This document shows, piece by piece, positions 10,463-19,603 of a stretch of DNA of 64,000 nucleotides; within the stretch, counting starts at the first letter, position 1; every line of letters begins with the position of its first letter. The position numbers and the translations under genes were made by a program. Source of the DNA: Bipolaris cookei. Its lineage: Eukaryota; Ascomycota; Dothideomycetes; Pleosporales; Pleosporaceae. The notes under the pieces are model-generated. The model was not told the DNA's origin. It saw only the letters and a program-made list of their open reading frames with translations, and did not search any database. The stretch covers positions 1,432-65,431 of the forward strand of contig NRSV01000003.1 in assembly GCA_002286855.1 (NCBI GenBank). Reading direction: 5' to 3'.

Positions 10463-12189
10463 ATGTGTTCCAATGTTCGCTCTTGGGGAACTATTATACA
10501 AGTTGATACAAAATAGTCTTGGAATCGGTTGTGCGAAGGTCCAAGTCGAGGGTATGATGGTGGTGTTGATGTTGACGCTGGTATCGCTTTACTCCTCTGC
10601 AGCATAGTTTTGGGTATTTAAAAGAGGATTTGTTGTTTGCTTCAGTCGCAATAACAATGCGTGCACGGTGTGCGACGTGAGCATTTGCACTGTCTTCTCA
10701 TTGCTGTTCGACTGTTGTCCATATTTTGCTTTTTCGGGGACTCAATTGGGATTGTCGTCTCAACAGTTCATTGGCTGGGAGGACTGACCGCTATTGAACA
10801 CGTGAGGTGCTGGGGGTTTGGATGTTCGGACGGTTTGGCAAAGAGAGATCTTTGCGCGGGAGTGGCTGGGAAGGCGCGGTGTGGAGAGTGACAGCGCATG
10901 GTGGGTGTAGGTGGTAGATAGGGTTGTTTCTGAGGGAGGATGGTATGTTTGTATGCTTTCTAGATAATAAATGTACTACGTCCATGGAAGATGCGTGTAC
11001 GAGCGGAAATGAGTCTTGCGTTAATAGATATGTACATAGTTAGAGCAACACCAAACACCATCCCGAATTCACTACAGAACGAATTATTATCTCCGCGGAT
11101 CTTTCTACGATACAACGTCGCCGTTCAGCCTCCCCCTGCACGGTCACAAAAAAGACTATTCGCTAGATATTTTACTTCTTTCCCCACTCAATACACTTTT
11201 GCTTTTTCGTTCTTTCTCGCTGCATGAACCTTTTTCCCTGTAGCACATACAATTCTACAGCCACAGCGCTTGCGCACCAAATCAGTAGACAAAGTTGCCC
11301 AACTACCCATTTATCCTTTCTTTGCTTAGATTGTGTTTAACACGGGATACAAGACGCGTTCACTCTCTTTGATCGGTACATGTGTGTTAGTAAATATAAC
11401 TGTTGCCTGAGAAAGTTTGGACTTAGGATGCCTCTTAGTTTGCTGCAAAAGGTTGGCAATGATTGTATGTAGTTTAGACTGGGGATGGCGTTTCCTTGCT
11501 GGATTCATACTTTATTGGTATGTGAAATGTTTTGAACCTTCCATATTGAAGTGCGAAAGAAGGAACTGCCCACTCTTAGATAAAAAGCGTGGGGGTTGTC
11601 CTCCGGTTACGAAAGGAGAAAGCGTTTGTATAGAGCGAGAAATAACTTAGTTCCTCGTATTTTTTTCGGGTGACTGAGTTGGAAGAAGAACGTGAAGATA
11701 TCTTTTGCTCGATACAGAAGCATTGGGGTCCTCTTTCTCTTTCTCTTTCTGGCGCATCCTGCTCTTGCTGAGGTGGCTGGGGGCGTTTTGACCGCTGGTT
11801 GGACAGGTGGGAGGAGACAATTCTTCCTTTTTGTTTATTGGTGTGAAAAGGTAACACTTTCTTTCTAACAATGCCGTAGACAAAGTATAGATGTGCAACA
11901 CAGACTTGGTTACAGTCTCGCTATCAATTGCTGAAGTGAATTTGAGAATTGAAGCTGTCTAAGTGACGTAAAATCGCTTCGCCTCATGTCCATATCACCA
12001 AATGACGTGCTTCTCTACCCCAATATCACCCTAACGCACCAAAATATCGGATAGGGCGAGAGCTTTCCTCAAAATTTCGAATTTTAGTACCCGTAAATTT
12101 CATTACCAAAATAAAGATCCCACTGGTGCTTGTCCCAAGTTTCAGGATTGATGAGTAGTATTCCAACATTCGGCAGCAAGGTCAATCTT

Positions 12190-12400
12190 CATCATAAAAG
12201 TTGACATCTTCGGCGGGTTCTACATCAATACCGTGGTCATCTAGACAGACTAGACCCTTTTTCTTTAGTAGCTAGTTAAGCTGCCTGTTTGACATACTAG
12301 CAAGTTTCTCATAACAAAGCGCAGTGTTATTGTAGTTTTGGACATATCTCGACTCGTTTAAACAACCCCTGAACTCCCGATAGCTCACCTAAAGCAATAC
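12190..12400 (-). pseudogene. C-terminal remnant of an unrecognised protein
   Basis: One minus-strand frame reads NESRYVQNYNNTALCYEKLA, then MSNRQLN, an in-frame TAG, then LLKKKGLVCLDDHGIDVEP and an acidic tail ending YDED-stop. The composition looks like real coding sequence broken by one nonsense codon. No start or conserved domain can be placed, so this is a fragment at best. Confidence 0.3.
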
Positions 12401-12825
12401 GTATTGAAATCTATATAGTATATTTCACAAAACAGCTTTGCGCTCTTTTAGTAGTGTTTTCTTCAGCGTACATAGTGACTACAGAAGTTTTGATGATCCC
12501 AGTGATCCCATTAATCATATAAATCCCCCGCTAGACTCGCCACCATCACCAACGCCAACGCACAGCCTGAAAGAATCGGTCTGAATTGAGCGGCAGAGAA
12601 ATAACGAGTACTGTGCAACTTAGTCGAACGTCGAATACGTCAACCATTGGGGTGTTGGCGAGACAACAAGCGTTGGTATAAACTTAGCTAGAAGAACCTC
12701 TAACACTACTGTGAGCACATGTTACCTGTATTTCAAAAAGACAATCTGCTCTTCCAGACTATCGGTCTCCAATCACACAGCTTGGGTGGGCGGTGGCTGG
12801 AATACGATATCCTTGGACCTAGGAG

Positions 12826-12847
12826 CCCCCCCCCCCCCCCCCCCCCC
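12826..12847. repeat. 22-nt homopolymeric C tract
   Basis: Uninterrupted run of C in a gene-free area. Long C/G homopolymers are assembly-error-prone and can form i-motif/G4 structures. Confidence 0.9.
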
Positions 12848-13722
12848 AACACTTGTTGAGGTCTGGGCTACGGTACGTGCACGGGTGGTATGCCTAGCTC
12901 TTGGTATTGACGAACCTACAAACTGCACAATCTCGAGTTCGCAACGCTATTAGAGGACTGGATCTTTGGCAGCTTATGATTACTCCATTACTACCTCGCA
13001 AGACTGATAGAGTATTCATTGTAGCATATAGCTGCGATTAAAACCAATCTGCCTCTGTACTCTTGTCGCGGGTAGTAGTAATACTGCTTTGCTCAACTAA
13101 ATGCCCCTGAACACCACCAAGAATACGTCGTGATTGCCTTAAATCTAAGGATATTTACGCAACCCTCAAAGCAATACCTGCTCTAAAATCTAGATATGAC
13201 GTTCAGCAGAATCTGGACCTGTCCAAGCTCCCGCTCGTCTTAGAGGTGATATTAAGAGACGGGAACATAATAATGTAAGATTGCACAAAAGAAAAACATG
13301 ACGTCAGCCAAGTTTCGGCAAACGAAAGGCTGAATGACGAAGGGCTCACGATTTATTCCATAAAGCTGCTGCAGAGGTGTAAAATTCATGAATAGTTTAT
13401 GCAGCAGTAAGCGCTGCATAGCGGACTAGATGTGTCGGTGCTGACATCTGGGCAGCGTCAGAGTAATTGAAACGACCAAGCAAAACGAGACGAGGGCGGA
13501 AGCCAAGAGTTTGCCATGGTCGGACAACAGGGTCCGGTTGTTTCATTAACCAGGTTCCAAGACAATGTACCTCACATTGCCTGTTTGTACTTGGCCAAAA
13601 CGCGTGTGCAAGGAGGGAGACGAGGCGTGGGCATATAATGTCTGGATGGTTCCCTCCCTCCATTAGAAACACTCCGATATCTGGATATATTCGCAAGCAG
13701 TTCTTACTTTTTTTTGTTGATA

Positions 13723-14100
13723 ATGTATTCTGCCTTTACTTCTGAGAAGAAACCCCTGCTTCCCGTCGCGGAGCCTGCGGTGGCAGAAAAGGAGAAGCGC
13801 CGCCTCGATCGCCTCGAATACGCGCTGCTGGCAGCGACGCTGCTCCTGACGGCATTCCAGTTTCTTGTTCTCTACAGCGCTGGTAGCTGCATGCCCATTA
13901 CGCTCAGTGACAACTGTGCAGCCATCGTGACCCAGCTCTCTCGTGGCCTACGCACATCCATCCTCGCTAGTCTGCCAACTGCCGCCGTGCTCTTCATCAT
14001 TGTGCCGTTTTTGGCGCAAAAGGAGCACGTCGTGGTTGCGCGATACACGATTCTCTTCTGGCACCTGGTGTGCTCGACCGTGGGCGCGCTGCTGCTCTAG
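13723..14100 (+). CDS. small predicted multi-pass membrane protein
   Basis: A 125-codon frame from the ATG at 13723. A charged N-terminus (KEKRRLDRLEY) is followed by three hydrophobic stretches: ALLAATLLLTAFQFLVLY (about 33-50), ILASLPTAAVLFIIVPFLA (about 82-100) and a C-terminal FWHLVCSTVGALLL. The frame stays GC-rich in third positions, unlike its surroundings, which argues that it is coding. The positive-inside rule suggests a cytoplasmic N-terminus. No family recognised. It lies 304 bp upstream of ARG7 on the same strand. It could be a small fungus-specific gene or chance. Confidence 0.5.
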   Translation: MYSAFTSEKKPLLPVAEPAVAEKEKRRLDRLEYALLAATLLLTAFQFLVLYSAGSCMPITLSDNCAAIVTQLSRGLRTSILASLPTAAVLFIIVPFLAQKEHVVVARYTILFWHLVCSTVGALLL

Positions 14101-14225
14101 ACGCGCAGGGGTTGGGCTCGACTAGCCTGGCGCGGGTGCTCGGCGGGCAGCGATAACGGCTGCAGAGCTTACTGCTTGTCATTTTTTTTATTGCAAGACC
14201 ACCAAGACGCAGGACGTCAACTGAG

Positions 14226-14232
14226 TGAGTCA
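14226..14232. promoter_or_regulatory. Gcn4/CpcA-type site TGAGTCA upstream of ARG7
   Basis: Perfect reverse-orientation TGACTCA, 172 bp before the ARG7 ATG. Matches the site in front of HIS3 and fits cross-pathway control of arginine synthesis. Confidence 0.55.
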
Positions 14233-14404
14233 CTGGATATTGAGAGGGATAAAAGGGTCCAAGGGTACGTTTTGGTCGTCCAATGTACAGGGCATCGTCT
14301 GCCTTTGCGTCGTAGCCATTGCCTAGTCCTTGAATCATACACTGGTCACCTCTAACAGCTACTTCCAGTGCAATTGACCTTCATTTGCTTTGAAAATCGT
14401 CAGC

Positions 14405-15799
14405 ATGTCTCTCGCGCGTTCAAACCCGCGCTTCTTCACACGCACAAATCGCCTCTTCACAACCCAAATACGAACATATGCCGCAATAGGCGATGGCGTC
14501 GTCCCACCAGCCAAGAAGAAGTATGTACCTACTTCTGGTACCTACCCACGCGGCTTCAAGGCTGGTAGCGCACATGTTGGTGTCAAGGCATCCAACACCC
14601 GGTTCGATGACCTGGCCATTGTAGCCTCAGACAAGCCGTGCGCTGGAGCAGCTGTCTTCACCACCAACAAGTTCCAAGCTGCGCCCGTCACAGTCAGTAG
14701 GGATATGCTGAAGAAGAGAAAAGGCGAGGGCATCCGGGCCGTCGTCGTCAACTCCGGCTGCGCCAACGCCGTCACCGGCCGTGGTGGCATCGAAGACGCC
14801 ATAGCCATGGGCAACGAAACCGACGCATGTTTCACCCGCGACGGCAGTACCCAAGACGACCTCAAAGGCAGCCGCAGCATCGTCATGAGCACCGGCGTCA
14901 TCGGCCAACGCCTCCCCATCCAAAAAATCACCTCCAAAATCCCCACCGCATACACCAATCTAGGCGACTCCCACGACCACTGGCTCGCCACCGCCCGCGC
15001 AATCTGCACCACCGACACCTTCCCCAAGCTCCTCTCTCGCTCCTTCTCCTTACCCAGCACACAGCAGGAATACCGCATAGCAGGCATGACCAAAGGCGCG
15101 GGTATGATCCACCCCAACATGGCCACCCTCTTAGGTATAATCTGCACCGACGCCCCCATCTCCGCGCACCCGCTACGTCAAGCCTTACTTGCCTCTGTCC
15201 AAAAATCCTTCAACAGCATCTCTATCGACGGTGACACCTCCACCAACGACACTGTTGCTATTCTCGCAAATGGTGCTGGCGGCGGCCAACCCGTTACCTC
15301 TGTTGATAGTGCAGATTACACCGCGTTCCAGCGCGTACTCACGGATTTTGCGGTTGATCTAGCGAAGCTTGTTGTTAGGGACGGAGAAGGGGCGACGAAA
15401 TTCGTTACTATTCGTGTTACGAATGCTGCGTCGTATAAGGATGCTCACCGCGTTGCTTCTACCATTGCGCGGTCCCCCTTAGTTAAGACTGCGCTGTATG
15501 GCAAAGATGCAAATTGGGGCCGCATCCTTTGCGCGACGGGTTACGCGGAAGGTGCGGACTCGGTTGTCCCTGCTGAGACGAGTGTAAGTTTTGTACCCGC
15601 AGATGGCAGTGCGGAGCTTAAGTTGCTGGTGGATGGGGAGCCTGAGCAGGTTGACGAGGAGCGCGCAGCGAGGATATTGGAAAATGAAGATTTGGAGATT
15701 GTAGTGCGGTTGAGTAAGAAGGCGGGTGAGGAGGCGGTGTTTTGGACTTGTGATTTTAGTCATGAGTATGTTACTATCAATGGGGATTATAGGACGTAA
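14405..15799 (+). CDS. ARG7: mitochondrial arginine biosynthesis bifunctional protein ArgJ (glutamate N-acetyltransferase)
   Basis: Transfers acetyl from N-acetylornithine to glutamate, and also acetylates glutamate from acetyl-CoA, closing the acetyl cycle of ornithine synthesis in the mitochondrial matrix (EC 2.3.1.35/2.3.1.1). One exon, 464 aa. The first about 30 residues (MSLARSNPRFFTRTNRLF..) are basic, Ser/Thr-rich and lack acids, as in a mitochondrial presequence. The self-cleavage site is intact: MTKGAGMIHPNMATLLG, with the nucleophile Thr241 immediately after Ala240. Processing there makes the alpha and beta chains. VVNSGCANAVTG and the C-terminal HEYVTINGDYRT are also as expected. 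A TTG further upstream is not needed; the ATG at 14405 gives the presequence. Confidence 0.97.
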   Translation: MSLARSNPRFFTRTNRLFTTQIRTYAAIGDGVVPPAKKKYVPTSGTYPRGFKAGSAHVGVKASNTRFDDLAIVASDKPCAGAAVFTTNKFQAAPVTVSRDMLKKRKGEGIRAVVVNSGCANAVTGRGGIEDAIAMGNETDACFTRDGSTQDDLKGSRSIVMSTGVIGQRLPIQKITSKIPTAYTNLGDSHDHWLATARAICTTDTFPKLLSRSFSLPSTQQEYRIAGMTKGAGMIHPNMATLLGIICTDAPISAHPLRQALLASVQKSFNSISIDGDTSTNDTVAILANGAGGGQPVTSVDSADYTAFQRVLTDFAVDLAKLVVRDGEGATKFVTIRVTNAASYKDAHRVASTIARSPLVKTALYGKDANWGRILCATGYAEGADSVVPAETSVSFVPADGSAELKLLVDGEPEQVDEERAARILENEDLEIVVRLSKKAGEEAVFWTCDFSHEYVTINGDYRT

Positions 15800-17263
15800 G
15801 GGGAGTGTCCTTGTGCGACCTGTGGAGGGAGCCGGCTTGCGCGACTGTTGAACGGAGGGCGAGGAAGGTGCGAGCCAATGAATGACATGAAGGAAACGAA
15901 GAGAAAAAAAAAAGTTCTTCTTTGTTAACTAAAAAAAACCCCATCTAACTATACCAATATACAACAACATGACCATTCAGAAATACCAATCATTACTCAC
16001 CATGCGCCTACATACTAATCAAGTCAAACCACACTAAAATAGATTATTGCACCCCCACTACACCCTTTCTTCTGTACTCAGTATTAATAGTCCAAAATCC
16101 CAGCCCCTACCATTCGTCACGCGCCTCCCACTCCCGCGCCCCTCCCCCCCCCTTTTCCCTTAAAAAGCAAAGTGAAAGTGGGGAGAAACAAAAAGAAAGG
16201 GAAGGGAAAAAAACGGTAATGCATATGTATGTGTGCCGAGCCGGTGATTACATATATGTACGAGCAGGAACTATAAGTAAGTGTGTACATGGGCTAGAGT
16301 GGAAAGGGGACGTGGGAAGAAGCAAATAAAAAAAGATGTTTGTATAAAATGGAATTGAAAATGTGTGGAAGAGCGGATCGCAATGTCTGCTGAATAACAA
16401 CACCCCCTCCCCCCCCCCCCTCCAAAAAAAGGGGGGGAGGAGGGGAGAAGAGTTGAGTGAACGATGAGAGTTGTTTAGTTGTAGTGTGGAAGATGTGGTA
16501 CCAATGTCTCCGTGATATGAGAAAAGCACAGTAGTTGACCACGTAGTCATTTATGAGTATGAGAACCTCCTTGTAAATGTACATCACTCTCATAGTCAAA
16601 ACTTATCTGAAGAAACATGATCCATTGTTTGCTCGACGTAAAAACGAAGACTATCGAATCCGCTACGTCTGGGCATGCATGTTCTCGTCCGCATTTCATC
16701 ATCAAGCCATATAGTGATGACCCACTCAACCTCGTCGTGTCGTCCGCTAACAGACGTCCCCCACTGCTCAGTCCCCCAAAATAAGTGTAATCATTACGCA
16801 TGTATGTAAGTCGCTGGGCAAAAGACAAAAAAAAACAAGAACCCCCCCAAAAACACCTTTGTGTGAGACACAAGTGACAAGCGTAGTCAAGTACGCCCCA
16901 TGTTGGGCCCCGCCGGGCTTTCCACACACCTCCAGTCGAGGCTGAATATCGAATTAGACGCCAAGAGTTAAAAAGGTCTGTCCGTTGCTTCGTGGGTATC
17001 GTTTGTCATTACGTCGTGAGGTAAGGGATAGTCCAGAGGACGATCCAAATAGTAGCCAAAGTGATAATCTGGGCGACTGCAATGTGAAAGGCTGCAAGAG
17101 AAGAGCTAAAAAAGTGTAGTCGCAAGATGAGGGGTATCGAGAATGGCGAAGAAAGAGGTAACCCAGATTCAAGTGTTGAGATCCAGAAGGAGGCGTATCA
17201 AAGGTAAGGTGTAAATCAAGAAGAGCCGGTCAAAACGGCTTAATGTGTGTGTGTGTGTGTGGC
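15800..17263. other. intergenic region between convergent ARG7 and forkhead gene
   Basis: About 1.46 kb holding two 3' flanks. It contains a C-rich/G-rich fold-back at 16403-16445 and a GT microsatellite at 17244-17259. The ORFs here are short and of low-complexity composition; no gene is supported. Confidence 0.5.
16403..16445. repeat. poly-C / poly-G fold-back
   Basis: A C-rich arm containing a 12-nt C run is followed by AAAAAAA and a G-rich arm (GGGGGGGAGGAGGGG). The arms are partly complementary and can form a hairpin, or G4/i-motif on separate strands. It sits between two convergent gene ends. Confidence 0.6.
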
Positions 17264-19603
17264 TCAGAAACGGGTAGTCGAGCTACGGGTTAAGCTAGGT
17301 CTTGGTCCCTTCTTTTGAGGAGATCCATTAGGGGCAACAGCTAATTGTCTAGCTCCAATCTTCTCAAAGCCTTGTAGCAGGTCGATGCCTGGCTCAGACT
17401 CATCACTATGGAGAAGATGGAAAATGTCTTCGTCATCTTGCTGTTGCGACTCGGACTTTGCAGGTGCAGGGAATGACTGAGGGGGTGTCAGAGCATTGTG
17501 ACCCTTGTTCTTGCTTGTGCTAGGATGAGCGAATTCAGCAGTTGGGGTGTCCATGGGAAGCTTGAGCACAGGAGCCTTGATAGGCGACAGGCTCTTGACA
17601 GGCGACAGGTCAGGAATGTTGAGGAAGGAGGACGACATTTTCCAGTTGGGCGTGGGCGAGTTGGTCTTGGAGCCGGTGATATCGGCAAGGATTCCACTGG
17701 TAGTGACGGCGCGCTCGAGACGAGGACGCTTGGCGGAGCGCTTGATGGGGCTCTCGTTGTAGCCAAAGTCGCCAAAAATGTCAAAGGTGCTCTCGAAGCC
17801 ATGTCCGACAAGGTTGACGTGCTCCTCATTTGGAATGGGGACGGCGGGGCTCCAACTCTTGTTATCGAGGAAGGAAGTGTCGACCCACATGGCGAGGCTT
17901 TTGTCTGGCGAGCCGCCAACGAGCTCGCGCATCTTGTTGCGGTGGTTGCGCAGGTTAGTGTTGGGCGACGCCGAGGCAGGGGGCAGGGCCGGACGCTTGA
18001 ACACGATAGCAGGGGTTAGAGGGTCGTGAATCTTATCGCCTTTGCGGAGCGGTGACGAGATCATGTGGGTACTGCCAGCTTGCTTCATGTGGGTCCGCGT
18101 CTTAGTAGGAGAATCGTAGGAGGAACCACGAATTCGGGCAATCTCTTCCTCTGCACGTCCTCGTTTCAGGCTGGGACGATCGAGATCGGCTTCAGATGTG
18201 AGCAATGGGCCTGCCGGGTTGCCCTTGATTGCTGAGGATTCAATGGATGAGTAGTAGCCGCTGTCTCCAAGGCCGTTGAACTTGCGCTTTCGTCCGCCGG
18301 AACGGCTGTGCGACGGGAAGCGTGGAGCTCGCGGCGGCGTGTCCTCACGCACCGACCGTGAACGCAAGACTGGAGGAGGCGGTGATGAGTGGATGTCTGC
18401 TGGCGGGGGCGAAGATGGTATCTGGCGAGGTGGTGGCATGCTTAGAGGATCCTGTCCGTCGTGCGCAGCTGGATCTGAACAGGGAATAGTAGCTTCTGAA
18501 GAAGGCAGGTCGTTTTCTTCGGGGTACTTGCTCGAGTCAAAGCATTTTGTCGAGCTAAGAGGTGGGAAACTGGCCGTGGCAGATGGTGAAGGACGGGGAA
18601 GATCGCTGGTGTATACTGGTGCGAAGGACTCTGGCGGGGCTGGGCGGCGGATAGGCTTGACCTTGTGGTACTGCTTCTCAAATCCGGCGTTGATGACCCA
18701 GTAATGGCCCTTTCCTGGATCGTCCTTAGGCCGCTCTTGCTTGGAGAAGGATTTGCTCAGGCTGAGGTTGTGGCGAATGCTGTTCTGCCATCCAGTCTCT
18801 TGTGAGTTGCGGTAAAAGGCAAAGGTGTCTGAAATCCACTTGTAGATTTGGGCAAGTGTTAATCTGCGGTTTGGTGCGCGTAGAATGGCCATGCCAATGA
18901 GCATGGCGTAGCTGTAGGAAGGCTTGTTCCCATCGTCTTCTACGCTGGGCATTTGGTCGGGATCGGGCAATGGTCCGTCGGCTTCCTCGGTTTTGATGTC
19001 TTTGATAACTTTTTGCTTCTTGGTAGTTGAAGCGGAGGTAATGGTAGTGGTGTTGAAGTTGGTTCGGTCGCGCAGTGGGGCGCTAGGGGTCATCATCGGC
19101 TGCTTAGAAGCGTGCTTGATTGGTGGTTCTGCTGGCGACGTGGCGGACAGGACGGGTCCGGAATAGTAGGCGTTTTCTTTGTCCATGTGGGAGGCATGGC
19201 TAGGCCAGTACTGGAGGTGGCCCGCCATTAGATGCGTGTGTTGCTGCTGCTGCTGCTGCTGCTGCGAGAGGGCGGGCTGGTCCTTCTTTGCAGGCGCGTC
19301 GGTGCGGAAGCGCTGCTCCTTGGGTGGCGGTATCTTGAGCGTGTCGAGGCCCTTTTGGACGAGTGTGGTGGGTGGTGGAGAACTGGAGACTTGGCGGGCC
19401 TTGCGGGGCGAGGGTTTGGCGGTGTGGGTAATGGGGGGAGCGAGAAGGGTGTTCGCAGCGTTGGACACGTCGGCGATGTGGGTGACAGGGTGGGTGTGAC
19501 GGGCGTCAGCGGCGTGGGCTGGGCGTGGTTGGTGGTGTAGATGGTGAGGCTGCACAGGGTCCTGAAAAATCTGCATGGAAGGGTGTCGACGCGCTGCAGC
19601 CAT
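17264..19603 (-). CDS. forkhead (winged-helix) transcription factor, Sep1/Hcm1-like
   Basis: A 779-aa nuclear protein in one exon. The forkhead domain lies at about residues 227-314, with the recognition sequence TGWQNSIRHNLSLSKSFSKQ and ERPKDDPGKGHYWVI. The DPGKG wing is closest to the fission-yeast Sep1 type, which drives late cell-cycle and septation genes; this assignment is by remembered similarity. The N-terminal part holds a run of eight Gln encoded by CAG repeats (plus-strand GCTGCTG run at 19230-19262). The long C-terminal half is disordered, rich in Ser-Pro/Thr-Pro sites, as expected for a CDK target. The frame extends to a TTG at 19621, but the first ATG is at 19603. Confidence 0.92.
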   Translation of the reverse strand: MAAARRHPSMQIFQDPVQPHHLHHQPRPAHAADARHTHPVTHIADVSNAANTLLAPPITHTAKPSPRKARQVSSSPPPTTLVQKGLDTLKIPPPKEQRFRTDAPAKKDQPALSQQQQQQQQHTHLMAGHLQYWPSHASHMDKENAYYSGPVLSATSPAEPPIKHASKQPMMTPSAPLRDRTNFNTTTITSASTTKKQKVIKDIKTEEADGPLPDPDQMPSVEDDGNKPSYSYAMLIGMAILRAPNRRLTLAQIYKWISDTFAFYRNSQETGWQNSIRHNLSLSKSFSKQERPKDDPGKGHYWVINAGFEKQYHKVKPIRRPAPPESFAPVYTSDLPRPSPSATASFPPLSSTKCFDSSKYPEENDLPSSEATIPCSDPAAHDGQDPLSMPPPRQIPSSPPPADIHSSPPPPVLRSRSVREDTPPRAPRFPSHSRSGGRKRKFNGLGDSGYYSSIESSAIKGNPAGPLLTSEADLDRPSLKRGRAEEEIARIRGSSYDSPTKTRTHMKQAGSTHMISSPLRKGDKIHDPLTPAIVFKRPALPPASASPNTNLRNHRNKMRELVGGSPDKSLAMWVDTSFLDNKSWSPAVPIPNEEHVNLVGHGFESTFDIFGDFGYNESPIKRSAKRPRLERAVTTSGILADITGSKTNSPTPNWKMSSSFLNIPDLSPVKSLSPIKAPVLKLPMDTPTAEFAHPSTSKNKGHNALTPPQSFPAPAKSESQQQDDEDIFHLLHSDESEPGIDLLQGFEKIGARQLAVAPNGSPQKKGPRPSLTRSSTTRF

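Larger units (their letters stand above)
10194..13722. other. gene-poor 3.5-kb stretch
   Basis: Contains the promoter of the 9210-10193 gene, a GT microsatellite (10446-10462), a 22-nt C run (12826-12847) and scattered short ORFs. A coding-like remnant reads on the minus strand at about 12190-12400 (see separate entry). Nothing else is recognised. Confidence 0.5.

Noticed and set aside
13397..13696. 99-codon minus ORF upstream of the small membrane protein
   Set aside because: No hydrophobic, domain or signal feature; opposite to the better-supported frame at 13723.
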